From Prevotella sp. E13-27 (lineage in GTDB: Bacteria; Bacteroidota; Bacteroidia; Bacteroidales; Bacteroidaceae): 64,000 nucleotides of DNA. The DNA is taken from the NCBI RefSeq assembly GCF_023217965.1, contig NZ_JALPSC010000001.1:1116001-1180000 (forward strand), read 5' to 3'. The stretch's first letter is position 1. Every line of letters begins with the position of its first letter. Shown piece by piece: positions 7,450-16,358 of this stretch. The notes beneath the pieces were generated by a model, which saw only the letters and a list, made by a program, of their open reading frames with translations, did not search any database and was not told the origin of the DNA. A program made the translations under genes and the position numbers.

Positions 7450-9585
7450 TTAATACCGGGTGATGCTGCGGAGTATGGGTGAGCATTTGTCGCACGCTAC
7501 TCCTTTTGTTTGCATTTTAGCGGGGGCAAGGACTTTTTCCAATGAGGTGCAGTTGAGGAAAGCCTTCTTGCCGAGAGTCTCCGTCTTTTGTGGTATTGTT
7601 ATTTTCTTCAGGGAGATGCATCGCATGAAAGCATAGTCGCCAATCTCTGTTGTGGATTGTGGAAGAATGATGCTGTGGAGTGATGAACAGCGAGCGAACA
7701 TGTTTTCTCCGATGACATTCTTCTGGCTTGTGTAGTGAGTCCAGTAGCTGTTATCGTTGGAACGTGTATAGAAGCGGCCTTCCTGTTTGTCGCCAATGTC
7801 TCTTTTGAAGCCTTTCCATTCCTTCTCGGTCATTGTGGCGAAGCTGTATTTAACGGTTTTGCTCTTGCCGGAATTGTCGGTCTCCCAGTGAGTCCATACG
7901 CCTGTGGCACGCTCGGTGAGATATGGCTCTTTATCGTTGACAATGGTGGCCTCCTTTAGATTCAGGTGTTTTAGTGAGCCGCCGTCCCAGTCTGCTGCTG
8001 ATGCCTCTTCGTCAAAGGCGCCTGCCATCCTGCGGAGCAGTCTTATGTCGGCACTGTTCAGTGGACCGCTGATGGTGAGCTGCGTTATGCTGCGTTGTCC
8101 CTCTGCGGTAAGCAGTTGTGCGAGTGTGCCGGCTTTTTGGAGTGTCACCTCGCGTTTTATCTCTCCTTTCTGTGGGATGATGTCGGCAACGAGATATTTC
8201 ACGAGTAATAGATTCTTGTTGGCAGGCTTGTCATAGTTGCCGAGCTTCATGCGGTAGTAGCCGTTGAAGTTGCCGAACCATCCAAGGTTATAGTGGAGAA
8301 AGTCGTCCTTATATCCGTCGCATACGAAGACATGGCCATCGTTTGATACGAGGCATGGCTGATGGTTGTCAAGATTGCGGTAAATGACAGCCGCGATGTC
8401 TTCCTCGGAGCATCCTCTCTCATAGAATGTGGCGCGTCCGGAATAGCCGAGGTTGTTGCACAGCACTGGCTTAACGTTCCCCAGGTTTGCCGATGTGCTT
8501 CCTTCACGGAATGTTGCATCAATGGCGAGCCCGAGCATCACGAGCGTCTTTGACAGGTTGGCTATGTCGGCTGTGCTGTCCCTGTTGTTATAGCTGTCCT
8601 TGAAGGTTTCCCATTGTGGCTTGAAGGTGGTGTAGTCAACGTTATAGACCTTGTCGCTGTTGGTCTGATAGTACACGTTTGACTGTCCTGTCTCTGGCCA
8701 GCGGTGATAGTCGAGCACCAATGCCAGTGCCAATGGCACACAGCCAACGAGTGTTTTCTTGTTGTCGTATGTAGGGCTCATCATGTTGTAAGGCCCGAGC
8801 TGACCCCATCGTCTGTTTCTGAGCAGAGGCTCCACGGCATGGTGTTTGGGCTCATAGACCTTTTTTGTTGACGACGCGAAGTTCTTTGGTGTGTTCTTCA
8901 GCGCTTCTATCTGCTGACGGAAGTGCAGTATGATGCTGTTGTAGTTGCGGTCTGTGCCATTGATTGAGATGGCGTTGTCAGTGCCGTATGCCATCACTGG
9001 CTGTCCTATGAGCGGCCATATCTGTTTTCTGCCGATGATGCAGAACGCTTGGTTACGCTTGTCGGCAAACAGCAGGAAGTCTTTATCGGCATTGTCCATA
9101 GTGAGACAAAGCGAGTCGGGGTTCTTGCCTTCTTTCAGCAGCCACTGGTGGGCAGCCATCATCTCTTCGCCATAGTCGGCATTGGGAACGATGTTGACGG
9201 TTTTTCTCTCTGATGTGTAGATGGAGTCGCCCACCTGTATTGACATGCCTGGCAGTTCCTGTTCTCCGCTGAGCGATGTGACGTAGGTCACCTTTGTGTT
9301 CAGCTGCATGAACGGTTTGCTTCTAATGGTGACATAATCGACATCCTTTATCTGGAAGCCCTTGCCTTGCCGCGGCCTGTGTCCTCCCTTCCATGAGTTG
9401 GCTGAAAGGGTATAGACAACGGTAAACGGCTCGCCCTGACGTGCTGTGCCGTTTACCGTTGTTGTGAAACTCTCTACTTTTGGTTTTACCCTTACCACAC
9501 CTGCACTCCCACCTGTTTGTGCCATCGTCTCTATAGTGAATGAGAATATGGCAGCGAGCAGGATGGTGAGGTGTAGTCTTCTCAT
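7450..9585 (-). CDS. Secreted C10 (streptopain-type) cysteine protease with leucine-rich repeats
   Basis: 711 residues from MRRLHLTILLAAIFSF; the longer open frame upstream (to 9804) lies inside the kinase gene and is not coding. Layout: signal peptide (1-22), a beta-rich N-terminal domain (about 30-135), a Spi-like propeptide region (about 145-200), then the C10 domain. Its catalytic Cys282 is in VGCVPLALALVLDYHRWP and His418 in NDGHVFVCDGY. BspA-type leucine-rich repeats follow at the C terminus (two clear copies around SLHSIILPQSTTEIGDYAF). Both catalytic residues are intact. It is exported. It starts 5 bases after the kinase-like gene ends, so the two are one operon. Confidence 0.9.
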   Translation of the reverse strand: MRRLHLTILLAAIFSFTIETMAQTGGSAGVVRVKPKVESFTTTVNGTARQGEPFTVVYTLSANSWKGGHRPRQGKGFQIKDVDYVTIRSKPFMQLNTKVTYVTSLSGEQELPGMSIQVGDSIYTSERKTVNIVPNADYGEEMMAAHQWLLKEGKNPDSLCLTMDNADKDFLLFADKRNQAFCIIGRKQIWPLIGQPVMAYGTDNAISINGTDRNYNSIILHFRQQIEALKNTPKNFASSTKKVYEPKHHAVEPLLRNRRWGQLGPYNMMSPTYDNKKTLVGCVPLALALVLDYHRWPETGQSNVYYQTNSDKVYNVDYTTFKPQWETFKDSYNNRDSTADIANLSKTLVMLGLAIDATFREGSTSANLGNVKPVLCNNLGYSGRATFYERGCSEEDIAAVIYRNLDNHQPCLVSNDGHVFVCDGYKDDFLHYNLGWFGNFNGYYRMKLGNYDKPANKNLLLVKYLVADIIPQKGEIKREVTLQKAGTLAQLLTAEGQRSITQLTISGPLNSADIRLLRRMAGAFDEEASAADWDGGSLKHLNLKEATIVNDKEPYLTERATGVWTHWETDNSGKSKTVKYSFATMTEKEWKGFKRDIGDKQEGRFYTRSNDNSYWTHYTSQKNVIGENMFARCSSLHSIILPQSTTEIGDYAFMRCISLKKITIPQKTETLGKKAFLNCTSLEKVLAPAKMQTKGVACDKCSPILRSITRY

Positions 9586-9590
9586 ATCTA

Positions 9591-10994
9591 CTATCCGTGT
9601 AGCTCGAGCACGAAACGTGTGCCCTTGGTGAACTGTGGGTCTATGTCGAGGTCGCCCTTCATCTTCAGTGCCATCTGTTTGCAGATGGGCAGTCCGAGGC
9701 CGTCGCCCTGTGTGAGGTCGCGAATCTCGAGGAATGGCTTGAACACATCCTCGCGCTTCTCCTCGGGTATGCCCTCTCCGTTGTCTGAAACGAGGAACTG
9801 GCATGTGTGAGGACCGCGCTTCTTGAAGTCGAGTGTTATGGTGCCTTCGTTGGGCGAATGCTCTGCAGCGTTCTGCAGGAGGTGGCGCAGGATATGACTT
9901 ACGTATTCCTTGTTGATGTTTGCGCTCATCTTTGGAGCGTTGACTACGAGTGATACGCTTGTGCTCACCTTTCCTCTTATCTCGTTCATTATCTCCTCGC
10001 AGAAAGGCTGGATAGACGTTTCTTCAAGCTCTACCTCCTCTTCGCTGTTCTCGAGATCGGAGAGAGTCTGTATGTGGGCTGCGAAGTCGAGCAGGGCCTG
10101 CACCTCTGGCTGCTTGTTGTCGAGCTTACGGAACGTGGGTTCGAGCTGTGCCGAGATGTTGCTTATGAACTTTGCCTTCAGCGCATTGCTGTCGTTGGCC
10201 AGACGTATGGTCTTCTTCTGCTTGCGAGTGAGCAGTATGAAGCGCAGCAAAATTACGGCACCTACGACCAGCACCACTGCCAGCACTAATGTAAGCAGGC
10301 ATAGTGCTACGATGATGGCTTTGCGTGTGGATAGCGACGAGTCTTTCTCTTCTATTGTCGTCTCGAGGTCGCTGATCTGCTGTTTCAGCTCTCCTGTGAC
10401 ATCGGCCAATTTCTGTGCGTGGGCAGAGTCTTTCCATGCAATGTAGTTGTCGTAGGACTGTGCCACGAGCTGTGCGTTGCCTGAGTTTCGTCCGCTCTTG
10501 ATAAGGGTCTTATAGACCTCTTCCACCTTGTCGTAGCTCTTCTTTGCCATCATGCGGTTGGCCATCTCGTGGAAGACAGCATTACCCTTGGTGGTTTCTC
10601 CGAAGGTGTAATGTAGGATGGCTTTGTTGTAGAGCAGGTCATCGATGATGTTGTCGTCGCCGCTATTATTGGCGTGTTTCTCCATGCGCTCCATCTGGTC
10701 GTTGGCCTGCTGGCTGCGGCGCATGCGCATATACATCTGCATGCGGAGCTTGGCTGTCTGGTAGTAGAGTGATGCCTTTTCCTTGTCGCTTGCACTAGAG
10801 GCAGCAACATTGTGGTCAGCATCGCGCAACATGTCGAAAGCGCCGTTATAGTTGTTGCCGATATAGGCCTGTTCGGCTGACTTGATGATTTTCTCAGTGC
10901 TCTGTCTTATAGCAGACTGAGTCTCAGCAGTCTGTGCCTTGACGACAAAAACTGTAAGAGTCAGTAAGAGAATCGTGATGGTCTTTTTAGTCAT
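9591..10994 (-). CDS. Membrane histidine-kinase-like protein without phosphoacceptor His
   Basis: 467 residues: signal peptide, a helical TPR-like periplasmic region (about 25-200), a coiled coil, one strong membrane segment (about 228-252), then a HisKA-like helix and a HATPase domain. The ATP-binding boxes are intact: N box HLLQNAAEHSP, G1 DNGEGIP, G2 GDGLGLPICK. At the H box the sequence reads ISNISAQLEPTF. The residue where family members carry the phosphorylated histidine is Ala282 (codon GCA, read directly). It probably cannot autophosphorylate in the normal way. No response regulator is adjacent; the C10 protease gene follows 5 bases later. Confidence 0.88.
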   Translation of the reverse strand: MTKKTITILLLTLTVFVVKAQTAETQSAIRQSTEKIIKSAEQAYIGNNYNGAFDMLRDADHNVAASSASDKEKASLYYQTAKLRMQMYMRMRRSQQANDQMERMEKHANNSGDDNIIDDLLYNKAILHYTFGETTKGNAVFHEMANRMMAKKSYDKVEEVYKTLIKSGRNSGNAQLVAQSYDNYIAWKDSAHAQKLADVTGELKQQISDLETTIEEKDSSLSTRKAIIVALCLLTLVLAVVLVVGAVILLRFILLTRKQKKTIRLANDSNALKAKFISNISAQLEPTFRKLDNKQPEVQALLDFAAHIQTLSDLENSEEEVELEETSIQPFCEEIMNEIRGKVSTSVSLVVNAPKMSANINKEYVSHILRHLLQNAAEHSPNEGTITLDFKKRGPHTCQFLVSDNGEGIPEEKREDVFKPFLEIRDLTQGDGLGLPICKQMALKMKGDLDIDPQFTKGTRFVLELHG

Positions 10995-11036
10995 TTTGCA
11001 TAGTCATATTTATTCAAAAAGTATTATTTTCGGTTG

Positions 11037-11067
11037 CAAAGATAATATTTTTTATTGAACCACCAAA
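11037..11067 (-). promoter_or_regulatory. Promoter of the kinase-like/C10 protease operon
   Basis: Minus strand: -33 TTTG (11064-11067), 19-base spacer, -7 TATCTTTG (11037-11044). It sits between the GH127 stop codon and the kinase start, so the two operons are separately transcribed. Confidence 0.75.
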
Positions 11068-11068
11068 T

Positions 11069-13522
11069 TTATTTTACACTCCATTCGAATAAACCGGCAG
11101 AATCATGGTCTGAAAGGGTCACTTCCAGGCGTAAAGCCTTAGTTTTCACCGGAGTGAAGTTGACAGTATTGGCAACACCGGCATGGGTGGTATATGCGTC
11201 AGCACCCTCTACGGCTTTCCACTGTCCGTCAGCAGTCTTGTAGAGCAGTCGCCATGACTTCGGCACATCACATCCGCCCCAAGGCTTGTCAGAGAACCAA
11301 TAGACTGTCGTTGTGCTCACCGTGCTCTCCTGTGGCAGCTCATAGGCTATCCACTCCGTTGAGGCTTTCTTTGGCCACCAGTGGGTGTAGGGAACAGAAC
11401 GGTCGTTCTCGCCCTTTGGCACCAGACGGTCGTTGACTGCTGACAGTGCTTGCATGCGTGTCGATGAGCTTACCTTGCTCTCTGATGCCAGTGTGGCAGG
11501 CTGTGCAGGTGTGGTTGCACTGAGATCCTGTGGCAGCCATACGCGCATCTTACCGCTGCCGCGATGACACCATGCGTAGTAGGGGATGAGGGTTAGGGTG
11601 CGATCCTGTGCAACGAGCTTTCCCTGTTTGTTGAAGTCGAGGGTCTGTGCATCGGTTTTCAGCGTGACTATAGACGTACCGGCTATTTCGGTCTTGCCCA
11701 ACTGGAACTGCGGTTCCTGGTTGACAAGTGCCGAGAATACATCAAACTGATTGTCGGGGTGCTCGGCGCAGTAGACCAGTGGTCCGCGCTCTATGGCCAC
11801 CATACCGCGGTCGGCCTCTACCTTGTTGTTTGCACGTACGGTGCGCGGCTCCATATCGAAATGAATCTGAATCTTGTCGCCCTTCTTCCACTTGCGTGAT
11901 ATAGTGTAGTAGCCGTCGGGTGAGAACTGAGAACTGAGAGTGGAGAACTGAGAGGTATGATTAGAACTAGTGACCGCATTTCCATTCACCGTCACGGTGT
12001 AGCCGAGGCGCTTGTTGTCAGTATAGCGATAGAGGTCGGATGGCACAGCTTGGTTCTTCAGCCAGCCGGGGATGCGGATTTTTAGGGCAAACTCGCCCGC
12101 CGTGCTTTTGTCAATAGTGATAGTAATGTCGCCGTCCCATGGGTAGTTGGTACTTTGGCTGAGCTGAACCTTCTTGCCACCTACCTTTAACGTAGAGCTG
12201 TTTGAGAGGAACAGGTTTACATAGACATTCTTGTCCTTCACTGCATAGACATAGCCTGGCAGTGAGGGGATGAATCGGCAGATGTTGCTTGGACAGCAGG
12301 CGCAGCCGAACCAAGCCTGACGTTGGTGCTGTCCCATCGACTCCAGTGGGTTGGGGTAGAAGAATCCATTGCCTTCGAGTGACACGCCGCTGATGAGGCC
12401 GTTGTAGAGTGTGCGCTCCAGCACATCGTAGTATTTCGACTCGCCATGGAGCAGGAACAGACGGTAGTTCACATAGACATTGCCAATGGCGGCACATGTC
12501 TCGCAATAAGCGCTCATGTTGGGCAGCTCATAGTTCTTGCCGAAGGCCTCACCATTACTTGTTGCACCAATGCCGCCAGTGATATACAGCTTCTTCGTTA
12601 CGATGTTGTTCCAGATATTGTCAATGGCTTTGACATAGTTCTTATCGCCTGTCAGCGCAGCCACGTCAGCCATGCCGGCATACATATAGGCAGCACGTAC
12701 GGCATGACCCACGGCCTCGTCCTGACTAACCACGGGCTTGTGGCTCTGTGAATACTCCTGCTTGATATTGGTCTTGCCACGGTAGTCGAGCAGGAACTTG
12801 CCGAAGTCCAGATATTTCTTCTCGCCAGTAGCCAGATAGAGGCGAGCCATAGCCATCTCAGCAATCTGATGACCGGGCACGACAGTCATCTGGCCTGCAT
12901 TGGGGCCTACCTCTTTCAGACACACGTCGGCATAGCGACAGGCAACGTCAAGGAACTTACGTTTGCCAGTAGCCTGCCAGTAGGCAACGGCACCCTCTAC
13001 CATGTGACCGAGATTATATAGCTCGTGAGAGAGGTCTTCCTCCTTCACCCAGCGGCGGTCGCCAGCCCAGTGGTGAGGGTCAGCAGGGTTCTGCGTACGT
13101 GCAGTGTACAGATAGCCATCGGGCTCCTGTGCCGAAGCAATGATGTCTATCACCGAGTCACAGTAGGCTTCGAGCTTCTTGTCGGGATAAGTCTGGAGAA
13201 TATAGGCAGCACCCTCAATGGTTTTATAGGGGTCTGTATCGTCAAAAGAAAAGCCCACACCATTAACCTTGAACACCTTTGACGGGTCTTTGAGATGGGC
13301 TGCAGCATTTTCAAAGTTCTTGTAACGTCCCTCGCTCTCGCACTTCGAGAAAGCCAGAGGCACGGTGGTGTTGCGACTTGCTTCCAGACGTTGTCCCCAG
13401 AACGTGCCAGGTGTTACCTTCACCTGTGTGAAAGGTACTGGAGTGATTGGATAGCCTGTTTGCGCTACGCTAAATGATAAATGATAAATGATGAATGAAG
13501 AAATAATAGCTATTTTTTTCAT
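11069..13522 (-). CDS. GH127-type beta-L-arabinofuranosidase
   Basis: About 817 residues from MKKIAIISSFIIYHLSFSVA (an in-frame ATG at 13549 would add 9 residues). Exported by signal peptide. The DUF1680/GH127 domain has the metal-cysteine site typical of the family: GCACCPSNICRF (Cys409/Cys410) plus YCETCAAIGNVYVNYR upstream with the conserved Glu and Cys. Family members cut beta-L-arabinofuranosyl ends, as on hydroxyproline-linked arabinans of plant glycoproteins. A discoidin-like module closes the protein (about 715-817). Its signal peptide is encoded by an ATGATAA-type simple repeat, and a GAGAACTGAGA repeat (11921-11954) is inserted in frame. Third gene of the 19325-11069 operon. Confidence 0.92.
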   Translation of the reverse strand: MKKIAIISSFIIYHLSFSVAQTGYPITPVPFTQVKVTPGTFWGQRLEASRNTTVPLAFSKCESEGRYKNFENAAAHLKDPSKVFKVNGVGFSFDDTDPYKTIEGAAYILQTYPDKKLEAYCDSVIDIIASAQEPDGYLYTARTQNPADPHHWAGDRRWVKEEDLSHELYNLGHMVEGAVAYWQATGKRKFLDVACRYADVCLKEVGPNAGQMTVVPGHQIAEMAMARLYLATGEKKYLDFGKFLLDYRGKTNIKQEYSQSHKPVVSQDEAVGHAVRAAYMYAGMADVAALTGDKNYVKAIDNIWNNIVTKKLYITGGIGATSNGEAFGKNYELPNMSAYCETCAAIGNVYVNYRLFLLHGESKYYDVLERTLYNGLISGVSLEGNGFFYPNPLESMGQHQRQAWFGCACCPSNICRFIPSLPGYVYAVKDKNVYVNLFLSNSSTLKVGGKKVQLSQSTNYPWDGDITITIDKSTAGEFALKIRIPGWLKNQAVPSDLYRYTDNKRLGYTVTVNGNAVTSSNHTSQFSTLSSQFSPDGYYTISRKWKKGDKIQIHFDMEPRTVRANNKVEADRGMVAIERGPLVYCAEHPDNQFDVFSALVNQEPQFQLGKTEIAGTSIVTLKTDAQTLDFNKQGKLVAQDRTLTLIPYYAWCHRGSGKMRVWLPQDLSATTPAQPATLASESKVSSSTRMQALSAVNDRLVPKGENDRSVPYTHWWPKKASTEWIAYELPQESTVSTTTVYWFSDKPWGGCDVPKSWRLLYKTADGQWKAVEGADAYTTHAGVANTVNFTPVKTKALRLEVTLSDHDSAGLFEWSVK
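11921..11954. repeat. AGAGTGGAGAACTGAG-type repeat inside GH127
   Basis: Three near-copies of GAGAACTGAGA within coding sequence, translated as TSQFSTLSSQFS between the valine-rich strand and GYYTISRKW. The reading frame is kept. Similar repeats occur in the genes at 23702 and 62409. Confidence 0.75.
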
Positions 13523-13578
13523 ATTGTTTTGGTTATTGGAGTTATTCATTAATGATTATTGTGAAGGAACCCTCGTTT

Positions 13579-16290
13579 CTATTCATGTACGATATTCCTT
13601 ATTGGTATATCTATTTCAGGGAAATATTCCTTGAGAAGATTGTACATCATTGGGTCGTAGGCCTTAAGTTTCTCGCGACGGTTCACATCGTTGTGAACAC
13701 CATTGGTCGGACTAACATATTTGTTACAGTTGAAAAAAGACTGTGTGCACTCGGCGAAATATTCATAGCGGTCGGTCAGTACATAAGTGCCTTTCCATAA
13801 GCCGTTGTCTTTGGCATGCTGCATGATGGCATCGAGCCTGCGGTCGAAGTCGGGCTCTACACCACGTATGCCAATGGTATGGATTAGGTGTGAGAACTCG
13901 TGAATAAGAATGTTCTCGCCCTCATATTTGTCGCCAGGGAGAGCCTGCAGGTTTTCCTCACCGCAGCTGGCTGACAGATCGTCCTCGGGTGCACCACCAA
14001 AGCCGCGTGCCCTTTTGTTCCAGTAAGCAATATGCTCTGGAGTATCGCAGATATTGGCAAACTCAGGCAGGTCGCATGTATTCTCTTTCTGTCCGATTAT
14101 CATTACATGACAGCCGCGATCCACCATGTGTTGCTTCACGTCAGGACGTTTCGCAAGCATGAGCAACATTATGTTGCAAGCCATGCTGATAGCCTCGTCG
14201 CTCACCTTGTCGGAAGCGGTGACATAGAGTCCATCGACCTCCGCATATTTCTTATAGAAATCTGGAATACCCTTGCCTTGGGGCACGGCGGTAACCTCGC
14301 TTTTGACAAGATAAGGTCGGAGCGTCATCAAGAAGCCGCCACCAGATGCCAGGTGAACAGGCATCTTACTATTGGCATCAACAAGACTCACCTTGCGGTG
14401 GTAGTCCTCAGCGTTATGGTTGGCATTGATGCCGTCACACAGCAGTGTGCAGGTATAGCGCTGTCCAGCAGGCAGGAAGTTGAGGGCAATGGTCACGTCG
14501 CGAGCATCCCAGTTGGTCTGTCCGCCAACATACCAAGTGTCGCCTTTGCGACGAGCTGTTACAATATATTTGCCCAGTTCGCCTTGAAGTATGCGTGTCT
14601 CATCCCATTCGTTGGGAATAGCAGCTATAAACGATGTATATTCTGGTTCTTGTTCATAGCTTGTCGGGGCATCGCAGAGCATGGTGAAAGGACTGTCGTG
14701 TACCACATAGCAGGCAGCCTGATGACAGCGTGTGCCCATTGATATAGGGTTTTGATAACACTCCACCCAGTTTTCCTTCGTGCCGTTGCGCATGGCACCT
14801 GGCGTGAAGTCAACACTGCCAGCCATCATACGTATGAAGGGGAAGGTAACGTCGTAGAGCGGCATGTCGGTCTCCTTCTTTGCCCAGCGACATTCCTCCA
14901 TGCCGAACACACCTTCGTAGTTCATGATGTTAGGATAGGTGCGGCTCATGCCGGTAGGAGCGAAATAGCCATGGTAGTCGAGCATCAGATGATTGTCGGC
15001 ACAGGCCTTTGCTATTCGCTCTGCCATCTCCACTGCCGTCTGGTCGTTACGGTCCAAGAAGTCCACCTTGAAGCCCTTGACTCCCATCTTGGCATATTTC
15101 TCACAGGCCTCCTGCAGGTGCTCGTCGAGCACGTTGAACACTGTCCATAGCACTATATCCACACCTTTCTCTTTGCCGTATTCAATGAGCTGTTGCAGGT
15201 CGATGTCCTTGATAGGGTTCATTATGTCGCCTTTGCTGGAGTTATACCAGCCCTCGTCGAGTACTACGTAGTGCAGATTGTTCTTGGCAGCAAAGTCAAT
15301 ATAATATTTGTAAGTGCGTGTATTGATGCCCGCTTTGAAATTTACGCCACGCAGGTTCCAGTCGTTCCACCAGTCCCATGCCACCTTACCCGGTTTCAGC
15401 CACGATGTGTCGCCAATCATGTTTGGAGTGGCCAGCGCATATACAAGGTTGTTCGTGGGCATCTCCGTGTCCTTCTCAGTTATGGCCATCACACGCCATG
15501 GATAGGTGCGCTGTCCTTCCGTTTTGGCAATGTAGTTCTCAGTCTCTGCCACATAGCTCATGCCGCGCCAGCGATAGTACTCCATCTTCTTGGGATAGAG
15601 AGGGAAGAAGGCTTTCAGAGTATTCTGATTTTTCTGAGTTTTCAGAAACATGCCTGGGTAGGATCTCAGGTCGCTTTCAAGGATGGTCACCTTCACATTG
15701 CCGCTCTGTACTGTTGTCGGTAGGAAAGCATATTTGTTCTGTGCCTTACTGAGTAGCGTCTCATCGTAGGTGTTCTGGAAAGCCATTGCGAATGGCTTTT
15801 TATCGTTGGTGGAGTAGGAAAGCCATGCCTTACTGTCTTCAGGGAAGCTGAACTCTGCTTTCTCGTCGGCTATGACGGTCCCTCCTTTCTCGGCAGTGCG
15901 GAAGCGGTATGCCACGCCATCGTTATAGGCGCGTACCTCCATAAGCAGTCTTCCTGCAAGTTCCACGTCGGCCTGACGGTATTCGGTGTCGAACTCAGCT
16001 TGTCTATAGAATGGACTCACTATGTGCTCTTTGATGGTTCTCGTGGTGTGCACACCGATGAGTTTAATGTCGCCAAGCTTACCGTCGTTGTCAAGGAACT
16101 TGCTGTCGCCATTGTTCAGCGCAGCTTTTACCGTCACAATCTCTTTCCCTTCGCGGCTCACGTATAGAGTAACTCCCTTATCAATTGTCACCGTTGTGCG
16201 ACCGTCGGGCGAGGTCAGCGTGTAGTCTTTTGCAGAAACAGTGCAGCTGAGAGCCATAATCATGGCAGCAAGGGTCAGTAGCTTTTTCAT
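13579..16290 (-). CDS. GH97 glycosidase fused to an HExxH metallopeptidase-like domain
   Basis: 903 residues, exported (signal peptide MKKLLTLAAMIMALSCTVSA). Residues about 22-660 are a GH97 enzyme: an N-terminal beta-sandwich (YTLTSPDGRTTVTI), a TIM barrel with VAWDWWNDWNLRGVNFK and GFKVDFLDRNDQ, and a C-terminal beta domain. Asp410 in KVDF fits the nucleophile of retaining GH97 enzymes (alpha-galactosidase type) rather than the inverting SusB type. Residues about 675-903 are not part of usual GH97 proteins. They hold HEFSH (His797-Glu798-His801) and a downstream EYFAE (Glu843/Glu847), the zincin layout with a glutamate third ligand. The substrate of this domain is unknown. Middle gene of a three-gene operon. 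Confidence 0.88.
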   Translation of the reverse strand: MKKLLTLAAMIMALSCTVSAKDYTLTSPDGRTTVTIDKGVTLYVSREGKEIVTVKAALNNGDSKFLDNDGKLGDIKLIGVHTTRTIKEHIVSPFYRQAEFDTEYRQADVELAGRLLMEVRAYNDGVAYRFRTAEKGGTVIADEKAEFSFPEDSKAWLSYSTNDKKPFAMAFQNTYDETLLSKAQNKYAFLPTTVQSGNVKVTILESDLRSYPGMFLKTQKNQNTLKAFFPLYPKKMEYYRWRGMSYVAETENYIAKTEGQRTYPWRVMAITEKDTEMPTNNLVYALATPNMIGDTSWLKPGKVAWDWWNDWNLRGVNFKAGINTRTYKYYIDFAAKNNLHYVVLDEGWYNSSKGDIMNPIKDIDLQQLIEYGKEKGVDIVLWTVFNVLDEHLQEACEKYAKMGVKGFKVDFLDRNDQTAVEMAERIAKACADNHLMLDYHGYFAPTGMSRTYPNIMNYEGVFGMEECRWAKKETDMPLYDVTFPFIRMMAGSVDFTPGAMRNGTKENWVECYQNPISMGTRCHQAACYVVHDSPFTMLCDAPTSYEQEPEYTSFIAAIPNEWDETRILQGELGKYIVTARRKGDTWYVGGQTNWDARDVTIALNFLPAGQRYTCTLLCDGINANHNAEDYHRKVSLVDANSKMPVHLASGGGFLMTLRPYLVKSEVTAVPQGKGIPDFYKKYAEVDGLYVTASDKVSDEAISMACNIMLLMLAKRPDVKQHMVDRGCHVMIIGQKENTCDLPEFANICDTPEHIAYWNKRARGFGGAPEDDLSASCGEENLQALPGDKYEGENILIHEFSHLIHTIGIRGVEPDFDRRLDAIMQHAKDNGLWKGTYVLTDRYEYFAECTQSFFNCNKYVSPTNGVHNDVNRREKLKAYDPMMYNLLKEYFPEIDIPIRNIVHE

Positions 16291-16358
16291 TTTGTTGTTT
16301 CTTTCGATGTTTCGATATTTCGTTTTATCGTTATAACGTTTTAACGATTAAACGATAA

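Noticed and set aside
9586..9804. N-terminal extension of the C10 protease frame
   Set aside because: It lies wholly within the kinase coding sequence and has no signal peptide; the ATG at 9585 gives one.
9591..10994. Kinase-like gene as a pseudogene
   Set aside because: The frame is intact with conserved ATP boxes and its own consensus promoter; a single missing His is better read as functional divergence.
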